A stretch of 44,126 nucleotides of DNA from the NCBI GenBank assembly GCA_030705925.1, contig JAUZPM010000011.1:1-44126 (forward strand). Direction: 5' to 3'. How positions within the stretch are numbered: the stretch's first letter is position 1; the number at the start of each line of letters is the position of its first letter. The translations under genes and the position numbers were made by a program. This DNA is from Bacillota bacterium. Its GTDB lineage: Bacteria; Bacillota; Clostridia; Oscillospirales; Feifaniaceae. Below the pieces are notes generated by a model. The model did not search any database, was not told where the DNA came from, and saw nothing but the letters and a program-made list of their open reading frames with translations. Shown here piece by piece: positions 7,759-14,822 of the stretch.

Positions 7759-8837
7759 ATTTTCTCCTCCCTATGCTGAGCGGAGTTCCTATTCTTAAGT
7801 TTATATCTTATTTTCGAAAAACGCTTAAAAGCATGTTCTCCTACGACAGTAAGTTTATTTATAAACGGGTTTAATACCAGATTCATTTCCCCCACAAACT
7901 CAGTAAATTCCCCGTTAAACCCTTTTTTAAAACGATATAAACCGTAGAGAGGATGAGTTTCATCTATAATTCCGGCGACGCCCCTAAAATCATAAATATT
8001 ACATTTTAGTTCTAAAGCCCAATTTATCATTTCCCACTGCATCAGGTAATTAGGCATCACATTTCTATAGGCGTTAGACGAGGCACCATATAGATACCAG
8101 ACCTTATCACCGTAATGAATCGCGATCGAACCGGATATAGGCTTATTATCGTGCATCATTAAGTAAAGTCTCATGTGCTCACCAAGTGCATCATACATAC
8201 GCTCAAAGTATGAAAGAGGACGCGTAACGAAATCGTCTCTCATGCCGGTTTCAAGCATAAGGTCGTAAAAAGCCTTTAAATCTTCTCTGGTTCCTATTTT
8301 TGAAGTGACCCCATTCTTTATTGCCACTCGAATATTATATCTAGTTTTACTATGAAACTGAGCCATTACTTCGTCAGATGTTTTATCTTTGATATCTAGT
8401 CTAAATACGTACCGAGGTTGTATGGCATCAAACGTTTTGCTGTCTTCACGTATCGTAAAGCCCATTTCTTTCATTATATCGCTGAATTCATGATCTGAAC
8501 TTTTTACATCAGGATCCATCTTGAAAATATAGGCGTGATAACGCTTTGCAAGTTCTTTCACACCTGCGATAAGCGAAGTTAAAACCCTTTTATCATGAAC
8601 ATCACAAACAGGCCCTCTTGGGGCGTACATAATAGAATAATTCATAAATGGTACTTTTCGTATTAAAATGCCCAGCGCACCGATAATTTCGCCATTTTCG
8701 TTTCGTTCGACAACAGCTTCAAATGCCCAGGCACTTTTCACTTTTGACCACATAATGCTTTGACAAAAATGCCCCTTGGGTGAAGTGGACACAAAGCTTT
8801 CATACTCTGCATATTGGTTTTTATTTAAAATCTCCGT
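7755..8837 (-). CDS. FemX/FemAB-like peptidoglycan bridge transferase, ACG start
   Basis: A 360-residue protein of the Fem family, which moves amino acids from aminoacyl-tRNA to the stem peptide of lipid II at the membrane face. Two GNAT-like domains are visible: GHFCQSIMWSKVK, IMYAPRGPV and MDPDVK first, then FHSKTRYNIRVA, ASSNAYRNVMPNY, DFRGV and GLYRFKKGFNG, which is typical of the family. The longest standard frame starts at GTG 8792 without a good site and cuts off a homologous N-terminus. In frame upstream lies ACG at 8837, right after a stop and exactly 6 bases behind AGGAGGGG (8844-8851), giving TEILNKNQYAEYESF. I therefore place the start at this ACG. A GTG 8792 start is the alternative. 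First gene of the six-gene operon. Confidence 0.82.
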   Translation of the reverse strand, partial: TEILNKNQYAEYESFVSTSPKGHFCQSIMWSKVKSAWAFEAVVERNENGEIIGALGILIRKVPFMNYSIMYAPRGPVCDVHDKRVLTSLIAGVKELAKRYHAYIFKMDPDVKSSDHEFSDIMKEMGFTIREDSKTFDAIQPRYVFRLDIKDKTSDEVMAQFHSKTRYNIRVAIKNGVTSKIGTREDLKAFYDLMLETGMRDDFVTRPLSYFERMYDALGEHMRLYLMMHDNKPISGSIAIHYGDKVWYLYGASSNAYRNVMPNYLMQWEMINWALELKCNIYDFRGVAGIIDETHPLYGLYRFKKGFNGEFTEFVGEMNLVLNPFINKLTVVGEHAFKRFSKIRYKLKNRNSAQHREEKI

Positions 8838-8868
8838 TTAAGACCCCTCCTGCATTAGTAGTATACCA

Positions 8869-8898
8869 ATTATAGCATAAATTTTCCTAACTACATAA
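8869..8898 (-). promoter_or_regulatory. Promoter of the femX-ricT operon
   Basis: On the minus strand TATAAT (8874-8869) is preceded by TGC, giving an extended -10 TGCTATAAT. The -35 region about 17-18 bases upstream (near 8892-8898) is poor (TATGTA), which extended -10 promoters tolerate. Transcription would begin near 8862, leaving a 24-base leader with AGGAGGGG. Confidence 0.65.
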
Positions 8899-9020
8899 AT
8901 AAATTTAAATTCAAATCCCAGGCCCCCATTTTTTAAAAAAATTATTGACTAAATCTGGAAGTTATATTAAAATACATTCGAACATATGTTCTTAACAAAT
9001 AGAATTTTGGGGGTGATGCA

Positions 9021-9311
9021 GTGTTTATGAAAACAAAGTGCATAATTTGTGGTAAGGATTTTGAAAAGAAAAGGTATGATATGATCTGTTGCAGCGTTAA
9101 ATGTCGAAAAAAATTGTATAGAAACGAAAGCCAGTATAGCAATGTTGCATCACTAAAAAAAGAATGTTTTACAAGTTTATGGACTGCTTTTAAAAAAAGC
9201 AGCGGATATATTGCACTTGAAAAAGCACTTCTTATGAAAAAATCAGAATGCAAATGTTGTGTTTGGGGGGCAAGCGGTGTATGCATTCGACCGAAATGCA
9301 ATAAGAAATAA
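9021..9311 (+). CDS. Small Cys-rich protein, probably zinc-binding
   Basis: A 96-residue basic protein not recognised as a named family. The N-terminal part has CIICGKDF...CCSVKC, a CxxC plus CCxxxC arrangement like a treble-clef or zinc-ribbon knuckle. The C-terminal end has CKCC...C...C. Between them is a Lys-rich helical stretch. GGGGGTGAT (9009-9017) precedes two possible starts: GTG 9021, or ATG 9027, which is two residues shorter and better spaced. It stands alone between the femX promoter region and a new promoter at 9351. Zinc binding is inferred from Cys spacing, and the role is unknown. An opposite-strand frame (8942-9301) is its shadow. Confidence 0.7.
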   Translation: MFMKTKCIICGKDFEKKRYDMICCSVKCRKKLYRNESQYSNVASLKKECFTSLWTAFKKSSGYIALEKALLMKKSECKCCVWGASGVCIRPKCNKK

Positions 9312-9350
9312 TGTCAAATTTTAATATAACGTGAATAATTACAAATTCAA

Positions 9351-9380
9351 TTGACATAAAACCCTTAAAAATAGTAAAAT
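9351..9380 (+). promoter_or_regulatory. Promoter of the PilP-like/LysM-secretin-N unit
   Basis: TTGACA (9351-9356) and TAAAAT (9375-9380) with an 18-base spacer. The leader from about 9387 contains two GC-rich dyads in otherwise AT-rich DNA: CGGCATGCCG (9403-9412) and CGCGG-TAA-CCGCG (9424-9436), before GGAG at 9469-9472. Confidence 0.7.
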
Positions 9381-9476
9381 AAATTATATATTTTTTTCAG
9401 TTCGGCATGCCGCCTGCCGTTTTCGCGGTAACCGCGAGTAATTACTTATTTCAATTTCAGCGGTTTTTGGAGTTTT

Positions 9477-9953
9477 ATGAAATATAAAAATAAATGGGCA
9501 AAAAGGCCAAGGTTAGTTCGTTTGATTGCAATAATAGTAATCCTGCTTGTTGCAGTAACCGCTTTCGGAATAATAACATATAATTTGCTAAGCGCAGATG
9601 AATTTGTTAGAGTTCAGACAGCTAAAGAGACCGATATTGATTCAGAAGTTAAAGAAGAACAAATGGATATGCTGCCTGTTAACAGGCTTGAAAATATAAA
9701 TAATAATATAACAGGTAAAATCGAATTAAAGGGAATTGTTCAAATTTCAAATGGCACTTCGGCCGCTGTATTAGATACGTCATACGGCGTTATATCAATC
9801 AGTGTGGGTGAAACCGTTGGGCAGATCAGTTTAGAAAGCGCAAGTGAAGGAACGGCGGTTTTTACAATAGGCGGTAAAAATGTACAGCTGACTTTAGACA
9901 ATCCTGCCTATACTATTCCGGCGCAAAAGCAGGAGGCTGATGATGAGAAATAA
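9477..9953 (+). CDS. Membrane-anchored PilP/GspC-like protein
   Basis: A 158-residue protein with a basic N-terminus, one transmembrane helix (about residues 15-36) and an extracytoplasmic part. The C-terminal 70 residues, with KIELKGIVQISNGTSAAVLD, a VGETVG turn and GGKNVQLTL, read like the small beta domain of type IV pilus PilP or type II secretion GspC, which contacts secretin N-domains. The resemblance is by pattern only. Context supports it: the next gene, overlapping by 11 bases, carries a secretin-type N-domain. There is no other pilus or secretion gene in the window. It might instead be an unrelated envelope protein of a sporulating or monoderm cell. Confidence 0.55.
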   Translation: MKYKNKWAKRPRLVRLIAIIVILLVAVTAFGIITYNLLSADEFVRVQTAKETDIDSEVKEEQMDMLPVNRLENINNNITGKIELKGIVQISNGTSAAVLDTSYGVISISVGETVGQISLESASEGTAVFTIGGKNVQLTLDNPAYTIPAQKQEADDEK

Positions 9954-11142
9954 ATATATCTTTCGTTTATGCGCTTTGCTATTAGTCCTTTCTTTTTTAT
10001 CAGTGACGTCTTATGCACAGTCTCAATATACTATTGAGAAAGGTGATACATTAGGAGGTATAGCGAAAAAGTTCGGGATTAAAGTTCAGGATATTAAAAA
10101 TGCAAACGGGATTCAAAATGACAGTATTACTGCCGGCAAAATTCTGATCATACCAGATCCGGGAAGTACACCTACACAGGCACCAAGTGGTCAGCCGACA
10201 GGAGAGCAGGGCATTACCGCAAGCGCTAATATTAATGTTGAACCAGAGTCAGAGTCACTTGAGGATATTTCGATTGATTTTCGTAATACCGATATAAGAG
10301 ATATACTAAATGTAATTTCGAATTTCTCCAATAAAAGAATTTTGTACATAGGTCAGCCTCAGAAAATTAGTATAACCGCCTCTGTTGTTTCTTATATAAA
10401 GGCATTAAATTTAATTACAGAAAAGGCGAATAATCTTTCCTATTTGGTTGACAATGATGTCGTTATTGTTGGCCCCAAGGACAGGCTTCAAAACACATTT
10501 ATTTATGAAGAGTTAGCTACAAAACTAAAACTTTCGAACTTAAATGCTCAGCAGTTAATCGAGGTTACTGATTCGCTTGGAATCGAGACAAGAAGTGTTA
10601 AGGTTAACAAAAAAGATGCGCATATTTTACTTATAGAAGCTACACCTAGAAATATAGCATATGCAATGCTTGTTTCCAGGATGATCGATAAGAAAGAATA
10701 CTTCAGTAAAGATGATAAAGGAAATTCTGTTTTAAATAAAGTTGAACTTAGTTTTAAAAATATTAATGCAAATGACTTTGAGGCAGTATTACAAAAATTA
10801 AATATTAAGGCAAGTATAGTGACAAAACCTGATGATCTGTCTTATGCAATGGCAGTAGGCAGCAAAGATACTATTACTGATGTTTCAAACATTTTTCAGA
10901 ATCTTGAAACAACAAAAAATGATTCAGCTGAGTCAATGCTTGAGGTTAGTAAATACAAGCCGGAAAATATAAATGCAAAAGCTGCATATGATGCTGTATC
11001 AGCGAATACTTTCGGGGCGCATGTTATTCTTCAGTCGGGGACATCCCCTTCGGAATTATATATTGTGGGTACCCAGGATCAATGTCAAAATTGCATAGAT
11101 GCATTAAAAGAGGCTGATATTGCAAGTACACCAAAATCATAA
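9943..11142 (+). CDS. Secreted LysM protein with secretin-type N-domains
   Basis: A 399-residue exported protein. A hydrophobic signal sequence ending near SYAQSQ has no lipobox. It is followed by one LysM domain (about residues 28-72: YTIEKGDTLGGIAKKFGI...GKILIIP), which binds peptidoglycan. After a Pro/Gln-rich linker come an STN/secretin N0-like segment (IDFRNTDIRDILNVIS...KISI, about 105-165) and N1-like repeats (ELSFKNINANDFEAVLQKL; LSYAMAVGSKDTITDVSNIFQNLE). There is no beta-barrel secretin channel at the C-terminus. ATG 9943 is preferred over 9940 because AGGAGG (9931-9936) is then 6 bases away. It overlaps the PilP-like gene, so the two are probably a functional pair. A duplicated, MITE-split terminator follows. 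Confidence 0.7.
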   Translation: MRNKYIFRLCALLLVLSFLSVTSYAQSQYTIEKGDTLGGIAKKFGIKVQDIKNANGIQNDSITAGKILIIPDPGSTPTQAPSGQPTGEQGITASANINVEPESESLEDISIDFRNTDIRDILNVISNFSNKRILYIGQPQKISITASVVSYIKALNLITEKANNLSYLVDNDVVIVGPKDRLQNTFIYEELATKLKLSNLNAQQLIEVTDSLGIETRSVKVNKKDAHILLIEATPRNIAYAMLVSRMIDKKEYFSKDDKGNSVLNKVELSFKNINANDFEAVLQKLNIKASIVTKPDDLSYAMAVGSKDTITDVSNIFQNLETTKNDSAESMLEVSKYKPENINAKAAYDAVSANTFGAHVILQSGTSPSELYIVGTQDQCQNCIDALKEADIASTPKS

Positions 11143-11163
11143 ATTTTCAATATATTATAGGAG

Positions 11164-11183
11164 GAGCCTGAATTATCAGGCTT
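11164..11183 (+). repeat. Left copy of 20-bp flanking duplication (terminator hairpin)
   Basis: GAGCCTGAATTATCAGGCTT occurs here and again at 11392-11411, directly abutting both ends of the 208-bp element. Each copy holds the AGCCTGA/TCAGGCT stem. This left copy has lost its T tract to the insertion. Confidence 0.85.
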
Positions 11184-11391
11184 CAGCTTGTCGAAAAACT
11201 ATGTTTTCGGCAAGCTGGCAGACATTGAAAAAGGACAAGCAGACGAAGAACAGGCGCTCGTCGCTGTATGCAGATACAGCAGGGCGCCTGTTCTGAAGAA
11301 AGCAAAAGCGCCCCGGTACGGGGACGCTTGAGCCATTCTTATTACTTATACGTAATCGCTTTTGCGGTGCGCGTACTTTTTCGACAGTCTG
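11184..11391. mobile_element. 208-bp MITE-like element with imperfect terminal inverted repeats
   Basis: The ends are imperfect inverted repeats: CAGCTTGTCGAAAAACTA on the left and the complement of CAGACTGTCGAAAAAGTA on the right (15 of 19 positions agree). Flanks are 20-bp direct repeats. No ORF of note is inside. The interior is full of hairpins: left-end stem 11184-11217, an 11-bp plus 7-bp stem 11247-11294, and AAGCG-CCCCG/CGGGG-CGCTT 11306-11329. AGCAAAAGCG (11301-11310) can also pair with 11357-11366. It is non-autonomous, so a transposase elsewhere must be assumed. Long duplications that include a hairpin recall elements targeting terminators (some IS1182-type elements). That link is inference. 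Confidence 0.75.
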
Positions 11392-11417
11392 GAGCCTGAA
11401 TTATCAGGCTTTTTTTC
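11392..11417 (+). terminator. Intrinsic terminator, right copy of the duplicated hairpin
   Basis: AGCCTGA-ATTA-TCAGGCT (11393-11410) followed by seven T's. It is the functional terminator of the 9477-11142 unit, now about 250 bases from the stop codon because of the element inserted beside its duplicate (11164-11183). Confidence 0.85.
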
Positions 11418-11445
11418 TTATTATAAACAAAAAAATAAATTACAA

Positions 11446-11474
11446 TTGATTTTTTTTAATACTAATAATATAAT
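11446..11474 (+). promoter_or_regulatory. Promoter of the liv operon
   Basis: TTGATT (11446-11451) and TATAAT (11469-11474) with a 17-base spacer. Transcription would start near 11481, giving a leader of about 50 bases ending in GGGGAGG before livJ. No T-box or riboswitch fold is apparent in it. Confidence 0.75.
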
Positions 11475-11531
11475 GGAAAATATAATAATTTTTAAGGTGC
11501 AATAGCATCAAAATCATGGGGAGGAAAATTT

Positions 11532-12719
11532 ATGAAGAAAAATCTATTAGTATTAACAGCACTAGTACTGGCACTCTCCCTTTTAGCAGGTTGCGCTTCA
11601 GGTGCGGCTTCAAAAGGAACTGACACTAATGCTAACAACAGTGCAAATACATCTAAAGCAATAAGCCAGGTTATGGTGGGAATTCTTGCTCCACTGACTG
11701 GAAACGTTGCAATTTATGGTACAGCGGCTAAAAACGGGGCTGTCCTGGCTTTTGATGAGATTAATAAGAATGGCGGCATAAACGGCGTACAGATTAAATA
11801 TGACGTCCTTGATGAAAAGGGTGACGCCACAGAAGCAGTAAACGCTTATAATAAACTTGTAAGTGAAAAGATGGATGTTCTTCTTGGCGATGTAACAAGC
11901 AAGCCGACTATTGCAGTTGCAGATAAAGCAGCTACCGACAGAATGCCTATGGTTACAGCAACAGCAACTGCTCCTGATGTAACTACATATGGCGACAATA
12001 TTTTCCGCGCATGCTTTATCGATCCTTTCCAGGGAAAAGTTATGGCAACATTTGCATCTGATAATCTTAAAGCTAAAAAAGTTGCTATAGTTTATAATGT
12101 ATCTGATGACTATTCTTCCGGCGCTGCTGCATCATTTAAATCAACAGCAGAATCAAAAGGCATGCAAGTTGTTGCATACGAAGGTTATGGCAACGACGAT
12201 AAAGATTTTAAGACACAGTTAACAAAAGTTCAGCAGTCTGGTGCAGACGCTTTATTTGTTCCTGATTATTATAATAGAGTCGCTTTAATTGGCGCACAAG
12301 CAAGAAGCGTTGGATTTGACAAGCCTCTCCTTGGTACAGATGGTTGGGACGGCGTTTTAAAAGTTCTTGATAAAGACGGTGCAAAAGCATTAGACAACTG
12401 CTATTTCAGCAATCATTACTTTAGTAAAGATACTGATCAAAAAGTTGTAAAATTCAACGAAGCTTATCAGGCAAAGTACAATGAAGCTGCAAATTCATTT
12501 GCTGCTCTTGGTTATGATGCTGCATACATAATAGCTAATGCAATTAAAACCGCTGGTACTACAGATAAAGAAGCTGTTATTAAAGCCCTTAAGAGCACTA
12601 GTTATGACGGCGTCACCGGCACTATTAAATATGGTAATAACGGTGATCCTATTAAAAATGTTACGGTTATAAAGATTCTGAATGACGACTACGTTCTTGA
12701 GACCAAAGTAAGCGCGTAA
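11532..12719 (+). CDS. livJ: Branched-chain amino acid ABC transporter, substrate-binding lipoprotein
   Basis: A 395-residue lipoprotein. The signal peptide ends in the lipobox LLAGC, so Cys is lipidated and the protein is tethered outside the membrane. The body is the periplasmic-binding type I (Leu/Ile/Val-binding) fold: VGILAPLTGNVAIYG, VKYDVLDEKGD-like and VLLGDVTSKPT strands, then LGTDGWDG and LGYDAAYIIANAI. It delivers branched-chain amino acids, or possibly another amino acid or amide, to LivHM. GGGGAGGAAAA lies before the ATG. Three hairpins separate it from livH, which fits higher expression of the binding protein than of the membrane parts. Confidence 0.93.
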   Translation: MKKNLLVLTALVLALSLLAGCASGAASKGTDTNANNSANTSKAISQVMVGILAPLTGNVAIYGTAAKNGAVLAFDEINKNGGINGVQIKYDVLDEKGDATEAVNAYNKLVSEKMDVLLGDVTSKPTIAVADKAATDRMPMVTATATAPDVTTYGDNIFRACFIDPFQGKVMATFASDNLKAKKVAIVYNVSDDYSSGAAASFKSTAESKGMQVVAYEGYGNDDKDFKTQLTKVQQSGADALFVPDYYNRVALIGAQARSVGFDKPLLGTDGWDGVLKVLDKDGAKALDNCYFSNHYFSKDTDQKVVKFNEAYQAKYNEAANSFAALGYDAAYIIANAIKTAGTTDKEAVIKALKSTSYDGVTGTIKYGNNGDPIKNVTVIKILNDDYVLETKVSA

Positions 12720-12726
12720 TTTAATT

Positions 12727-12762
12727 ACATATGGGCAGGCCTGTTTTGGTCTGCCCATATGT
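12727..12762 (+). promoter_or_regulatory. 15-bp hairpin after livJ
   Basis: ACATATGGGCAG (12727-12738) pairs with CTGCCCATATGT (12751-12762), extended inward by three pairs including one G-U, with a 6-base loop. It starts 8 bases after the livJ stop. No strong T run follows, so it may act as an mRNA 3'-end stabiliser more than as a terminator. Confidence 0.65.
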
Positions 12763-12776
12763 TAAATATTTTGCAA

Positions 12777-12832
12777 GCAAAGGGACTGTCCCGCCTGCTT
12801 GAACAATCAAACGGGGCGGAGAGTCGCTTTGC
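12777..12832 (+). promoter_or_regulatory. Imperfect long hairpin in the livJ-livH spacer
   Basis: GCAAAG (12777-12782) pairs with CTTTGC (12827-12832), then GACT/AGTC, then CCGCC/GGCGG with small bulges. It lies between the livJ hairpin and a terminator. Whether it is an antiterminator or simply spacer structure is open. Confidence 0.5.
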
Positions 12833-12857
12833 AAACCGCCGTAAGTAGCGGTTTTTT
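12833..12857 (+). terminator. Terminator/attenuator immediately before livH
   Basis: AAACCGC (12833-12839) pairs with GCGGTTT (12848-12854) around an 8-base loop and is followed by T's to 12857. It ends only 15 bases before the livH Shine-Dalgarno, so it would cut off livHMGF expression unless read through. Confidence 0.65.
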
Positions 12858-12885
12858 GATTTATGGTATCATAGGAGGATACAGT

Positions 12886-13770
12886 ATGGGCTTTATTAAG
12901 CAACTGTTGAACGGTTTGCAGCTTGGAAGCATATATGCCCTTATCGCTATTGGTTATACCATGGTGTACGGCATTGTTCAGTTAATAAATTTTGCGCACG
13001 GCGATATAATTATGGTCGGTGGGTACATATGCATAATGCTTATTCCTATCCTTGCACAGTTTGGAATACCTGCATGGATAAGCGTTTTTGGTGCAGTTGT
13101 CTTGTGCGCCATATTAGGCGTTTTGATAGAAATTGTAGCTTATAAACCGCTTCGTAATTCGCCCCGTATGTCTGCTTTAATCACAGCGATCGGCGTAAGC
13201 TTATTTCTCGAAAATTTATTTATGCTTTTGTTTTCGCCTGACCCGAGAAATGTTCCCCAAATGTTTAATGTAACTATGCCGTCTATCGGGGGATTTAATT
13301 TATCATTTCCAACACTGATAACTATTATTGTCTCTGTTTTAATAATGATAGGGCTGCAGGTATTTATTAAAAAGACAAAAATCGGTAAAGCGATGCGCGC
13401 AGTTTCAGAAGATACCGATACGGCGCGTCTTATGGGTGTCAATGTAAATGCTACTATTTCGATAACATTTGCGATCGGTTCCGGACTTGCAGCCGTTGCG
13501 ACTGTTTTATATGCATCGGCTTATCCGCAGATTGATCCTCTTATGGGTTCGTTTATTGGTATCAAAGCATTTATCGCTGCAGTTCTTGGCGGAATCGGCT
13601 TAATACCTGGAGCTATGGTGGGTGGTATCGTACTTGGTGTTGCAGAGAGCCTTGCGAAGGCGTATATATCATCACAGCTTGCTGACGCAGTCGTTTATGG
13701 AATTCTGATTATTGTGCTTCTTGTAAAACCGTCAGGTATTTTAGGTAAAAATCGCAGCGAGAAAGTGTAG
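12886..13770 (+). CDS. livH: Branched-chain amino acid ABC transporter permease LivH
   Basis: A 294-residue integral membrane permease. It has about eight hydrophobic segments, and the family markers GLQLGSIYALIAIGYTMVYG and INFAHGDIIM near the N-terminus, then AIGVSLFLENL and GKAMRAVSEDTDTARLMGVN, the cytoplasmic loop that contacts the ATPases. It ends with AVLGGIGLIPGAMVGG. The longest frame starts at 12799 inside the hairpin region. ATG 12886 has AGGAGG (12873-12878) seven bases upstream and gives the normal family N-terminus, so it is chosen. It forms the channel with LivM, which follows after 8 bases. Confidence 0.95.
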   Translation: MGFIKQLLNGLQLGSIYALIAIGYTMVYGIVQLINFAHGDIIMVGGYICIMLIPILAQFGIPAWISVFGAVVLCAILGVLIEIVAYKPLRNSPRMSALITAIGVSLFLENLFMLLFSPDPRNVPQMFNVTMPSIGGFNLSFPTLITIIVSVLIMIGLQVFIKKTKIGKAMRAVSEDTDTARLMGVNVNATISITFAIGSGLAAVATVLYASAYPQIDPLMGSFIGIKAFIAAVLGGIGLIPGAMVGGIVLGVAESLAKAYISSQLADAVVYGILIIVLLVKPSGILGKNRSEKV

Positions 13771-13778
13771 GTGCAAAT

Positions 13779-14822
13779 ATGGATAAAAATAAATTATTTA
13801 AAATTGGAAAACCTGCTTCCTACATAATTAACGTGGCAGCGATTTTGCTTGTTTGGTTAATAATGCAGTCTTTAATAAGCGGAGGGCTAATTAACTCATA
13901 CTATCAAGGCATTTTGCTTGTTATAGGCATTAATATTATTCTTGCAACAAGCTTGAACCTTGCGGTCGGTTTTCTCGGGGAAATGGCTTTGGGTCATGCT
14001 GGGTTTATGTCTGTCGGTGCTTATTCCGCAGCCTTATTAGCAAAAAATGCAGCGGCACTAGGCTTTGGGGGGCTTCCCAAGACTTCCTTGTTTTTTATCT
14101 CACTGATTTTTGGCGGATTAGTGGCGTCTATTTTCGGCATTCTTGTCGGTATTCCGGCTCTTCGTCTTCATGGAGACTATCTTGCAATCATTACTCTTGG
14201 CTTCGGGGAAATAATCAGAGTAATAATTGAAAATATGAAAATTACAGGAGGCGCTCGTGGCTTAAATAGAATCCCAAAGCTTGCGACTCCAAATACTGTA
14301 TACATAGTTACAGTGGTTACAGTCATTATTCTATATATGATAATAAGGTCACGGCATGGACGGGCCATAATGTCGGTTAGAGATGATGAAATAGCAGCAG
14401 AATCGCTTGGCATACCATCGACTTACTTTAAGGTTCTGGCATTTGCGATATCTGCATTTTTCGCAGGAGTTGCGGGAGGCATTTACGCGCAATATATCGG
14501 AATTCTCGGAGCAAAGGTATTCGACTATAATAAATCGATTGAGATCCTGGTCACAGTGGTACTTGGCGGAATGGGGAGTTTCACTGGCTCTATTTTAGCA
14601 GCGATATTCCTTACGATTTTGCCGGAGGCTTTGCGTGAATTTGCATCGTACAGAATGGTTTTGTATTCTGCGGCTCTCGTGATAATAATGATATTTAAAC
14701 CAACTGGCCTTCTCGGAACATATGAATTTTCACTTACAAGGTTAATAGAAAAAATAGTAAATTCAGTTAAACACAACAAAGATAATGGAACTCAAAGTAA
14801 AAAGGAGACGGACAGAAAATGA
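13779..14822 (+). CDS. livM: Branched-chain amino acid ABC transporter permease LivM
   Basis: A 347-residue permease partner of LivH. It is strongly hydrophobic with about nine to ten membrane segments, and carries LNLAVGFLGEMALGHAGFMSVGAY, GIPALRLHGDYLAIITLGFGEIIR and GRAIMSVRDDEIAAESLGI, the coupling loop of this permease type, followed by VLGGMGSFTGSILAA. A hydrophilic Lys/Asn-rich tail closes it. The stop overlaps the livG start by 4 bases (ATGA), indicating translational coupling. Confidence 0.95.
   Translation: MDKNKLFKIGKPASYIINVAAILLVWLIMQSLISGGLINSYYQGILLVIGINIILATSLNLAVGFLGEMALGHAGFMSVGAYSAALLAKNAAALGFGGLPKTSLFFISLIFGGLVASIFGILVGIPALRLHGDYLAIITLGFGEIIRVIIENMKITGGARGLNRIPKLATPNTVYIVTVVTVIILYMIIRSRHGRAIMSVRDDEIAAESLGIPSTYFKVLAFAISAFFAGVAGGIYAQYIGILGAKVFDYNKSIEILVTVVLGGMGSFTGSILAAIFLTILPEALREFASYRMVLYSAALVIIMIFKPTGLLGTYEFSLTRLIEKIVNSVKHNKDNGTQSKKETDRK

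Noticed and set aside
8942-9301. 119-residue open frame on the minus strand
   Set aside because: It lies over the small Cys-rich gene, has no convincing Shine-Dalgarno and its composition is that of an antisense shadow of Lys-rich coding DNA.
11184-11391. Element considered as a structured ncRNA or riboswitch for livJ
   Set aside because: It lies upstream of a complete terminator and of the liv promoter, and is bounded by inverted ends and direct repeats, so insertion explains it better.
11412-11531. T-box or leucine-responsive leader before livJ
   Set aside because: Only about 50 AT-rich bases follow the predicted start, with no stem-rich leader, T-box sequence or terminator.
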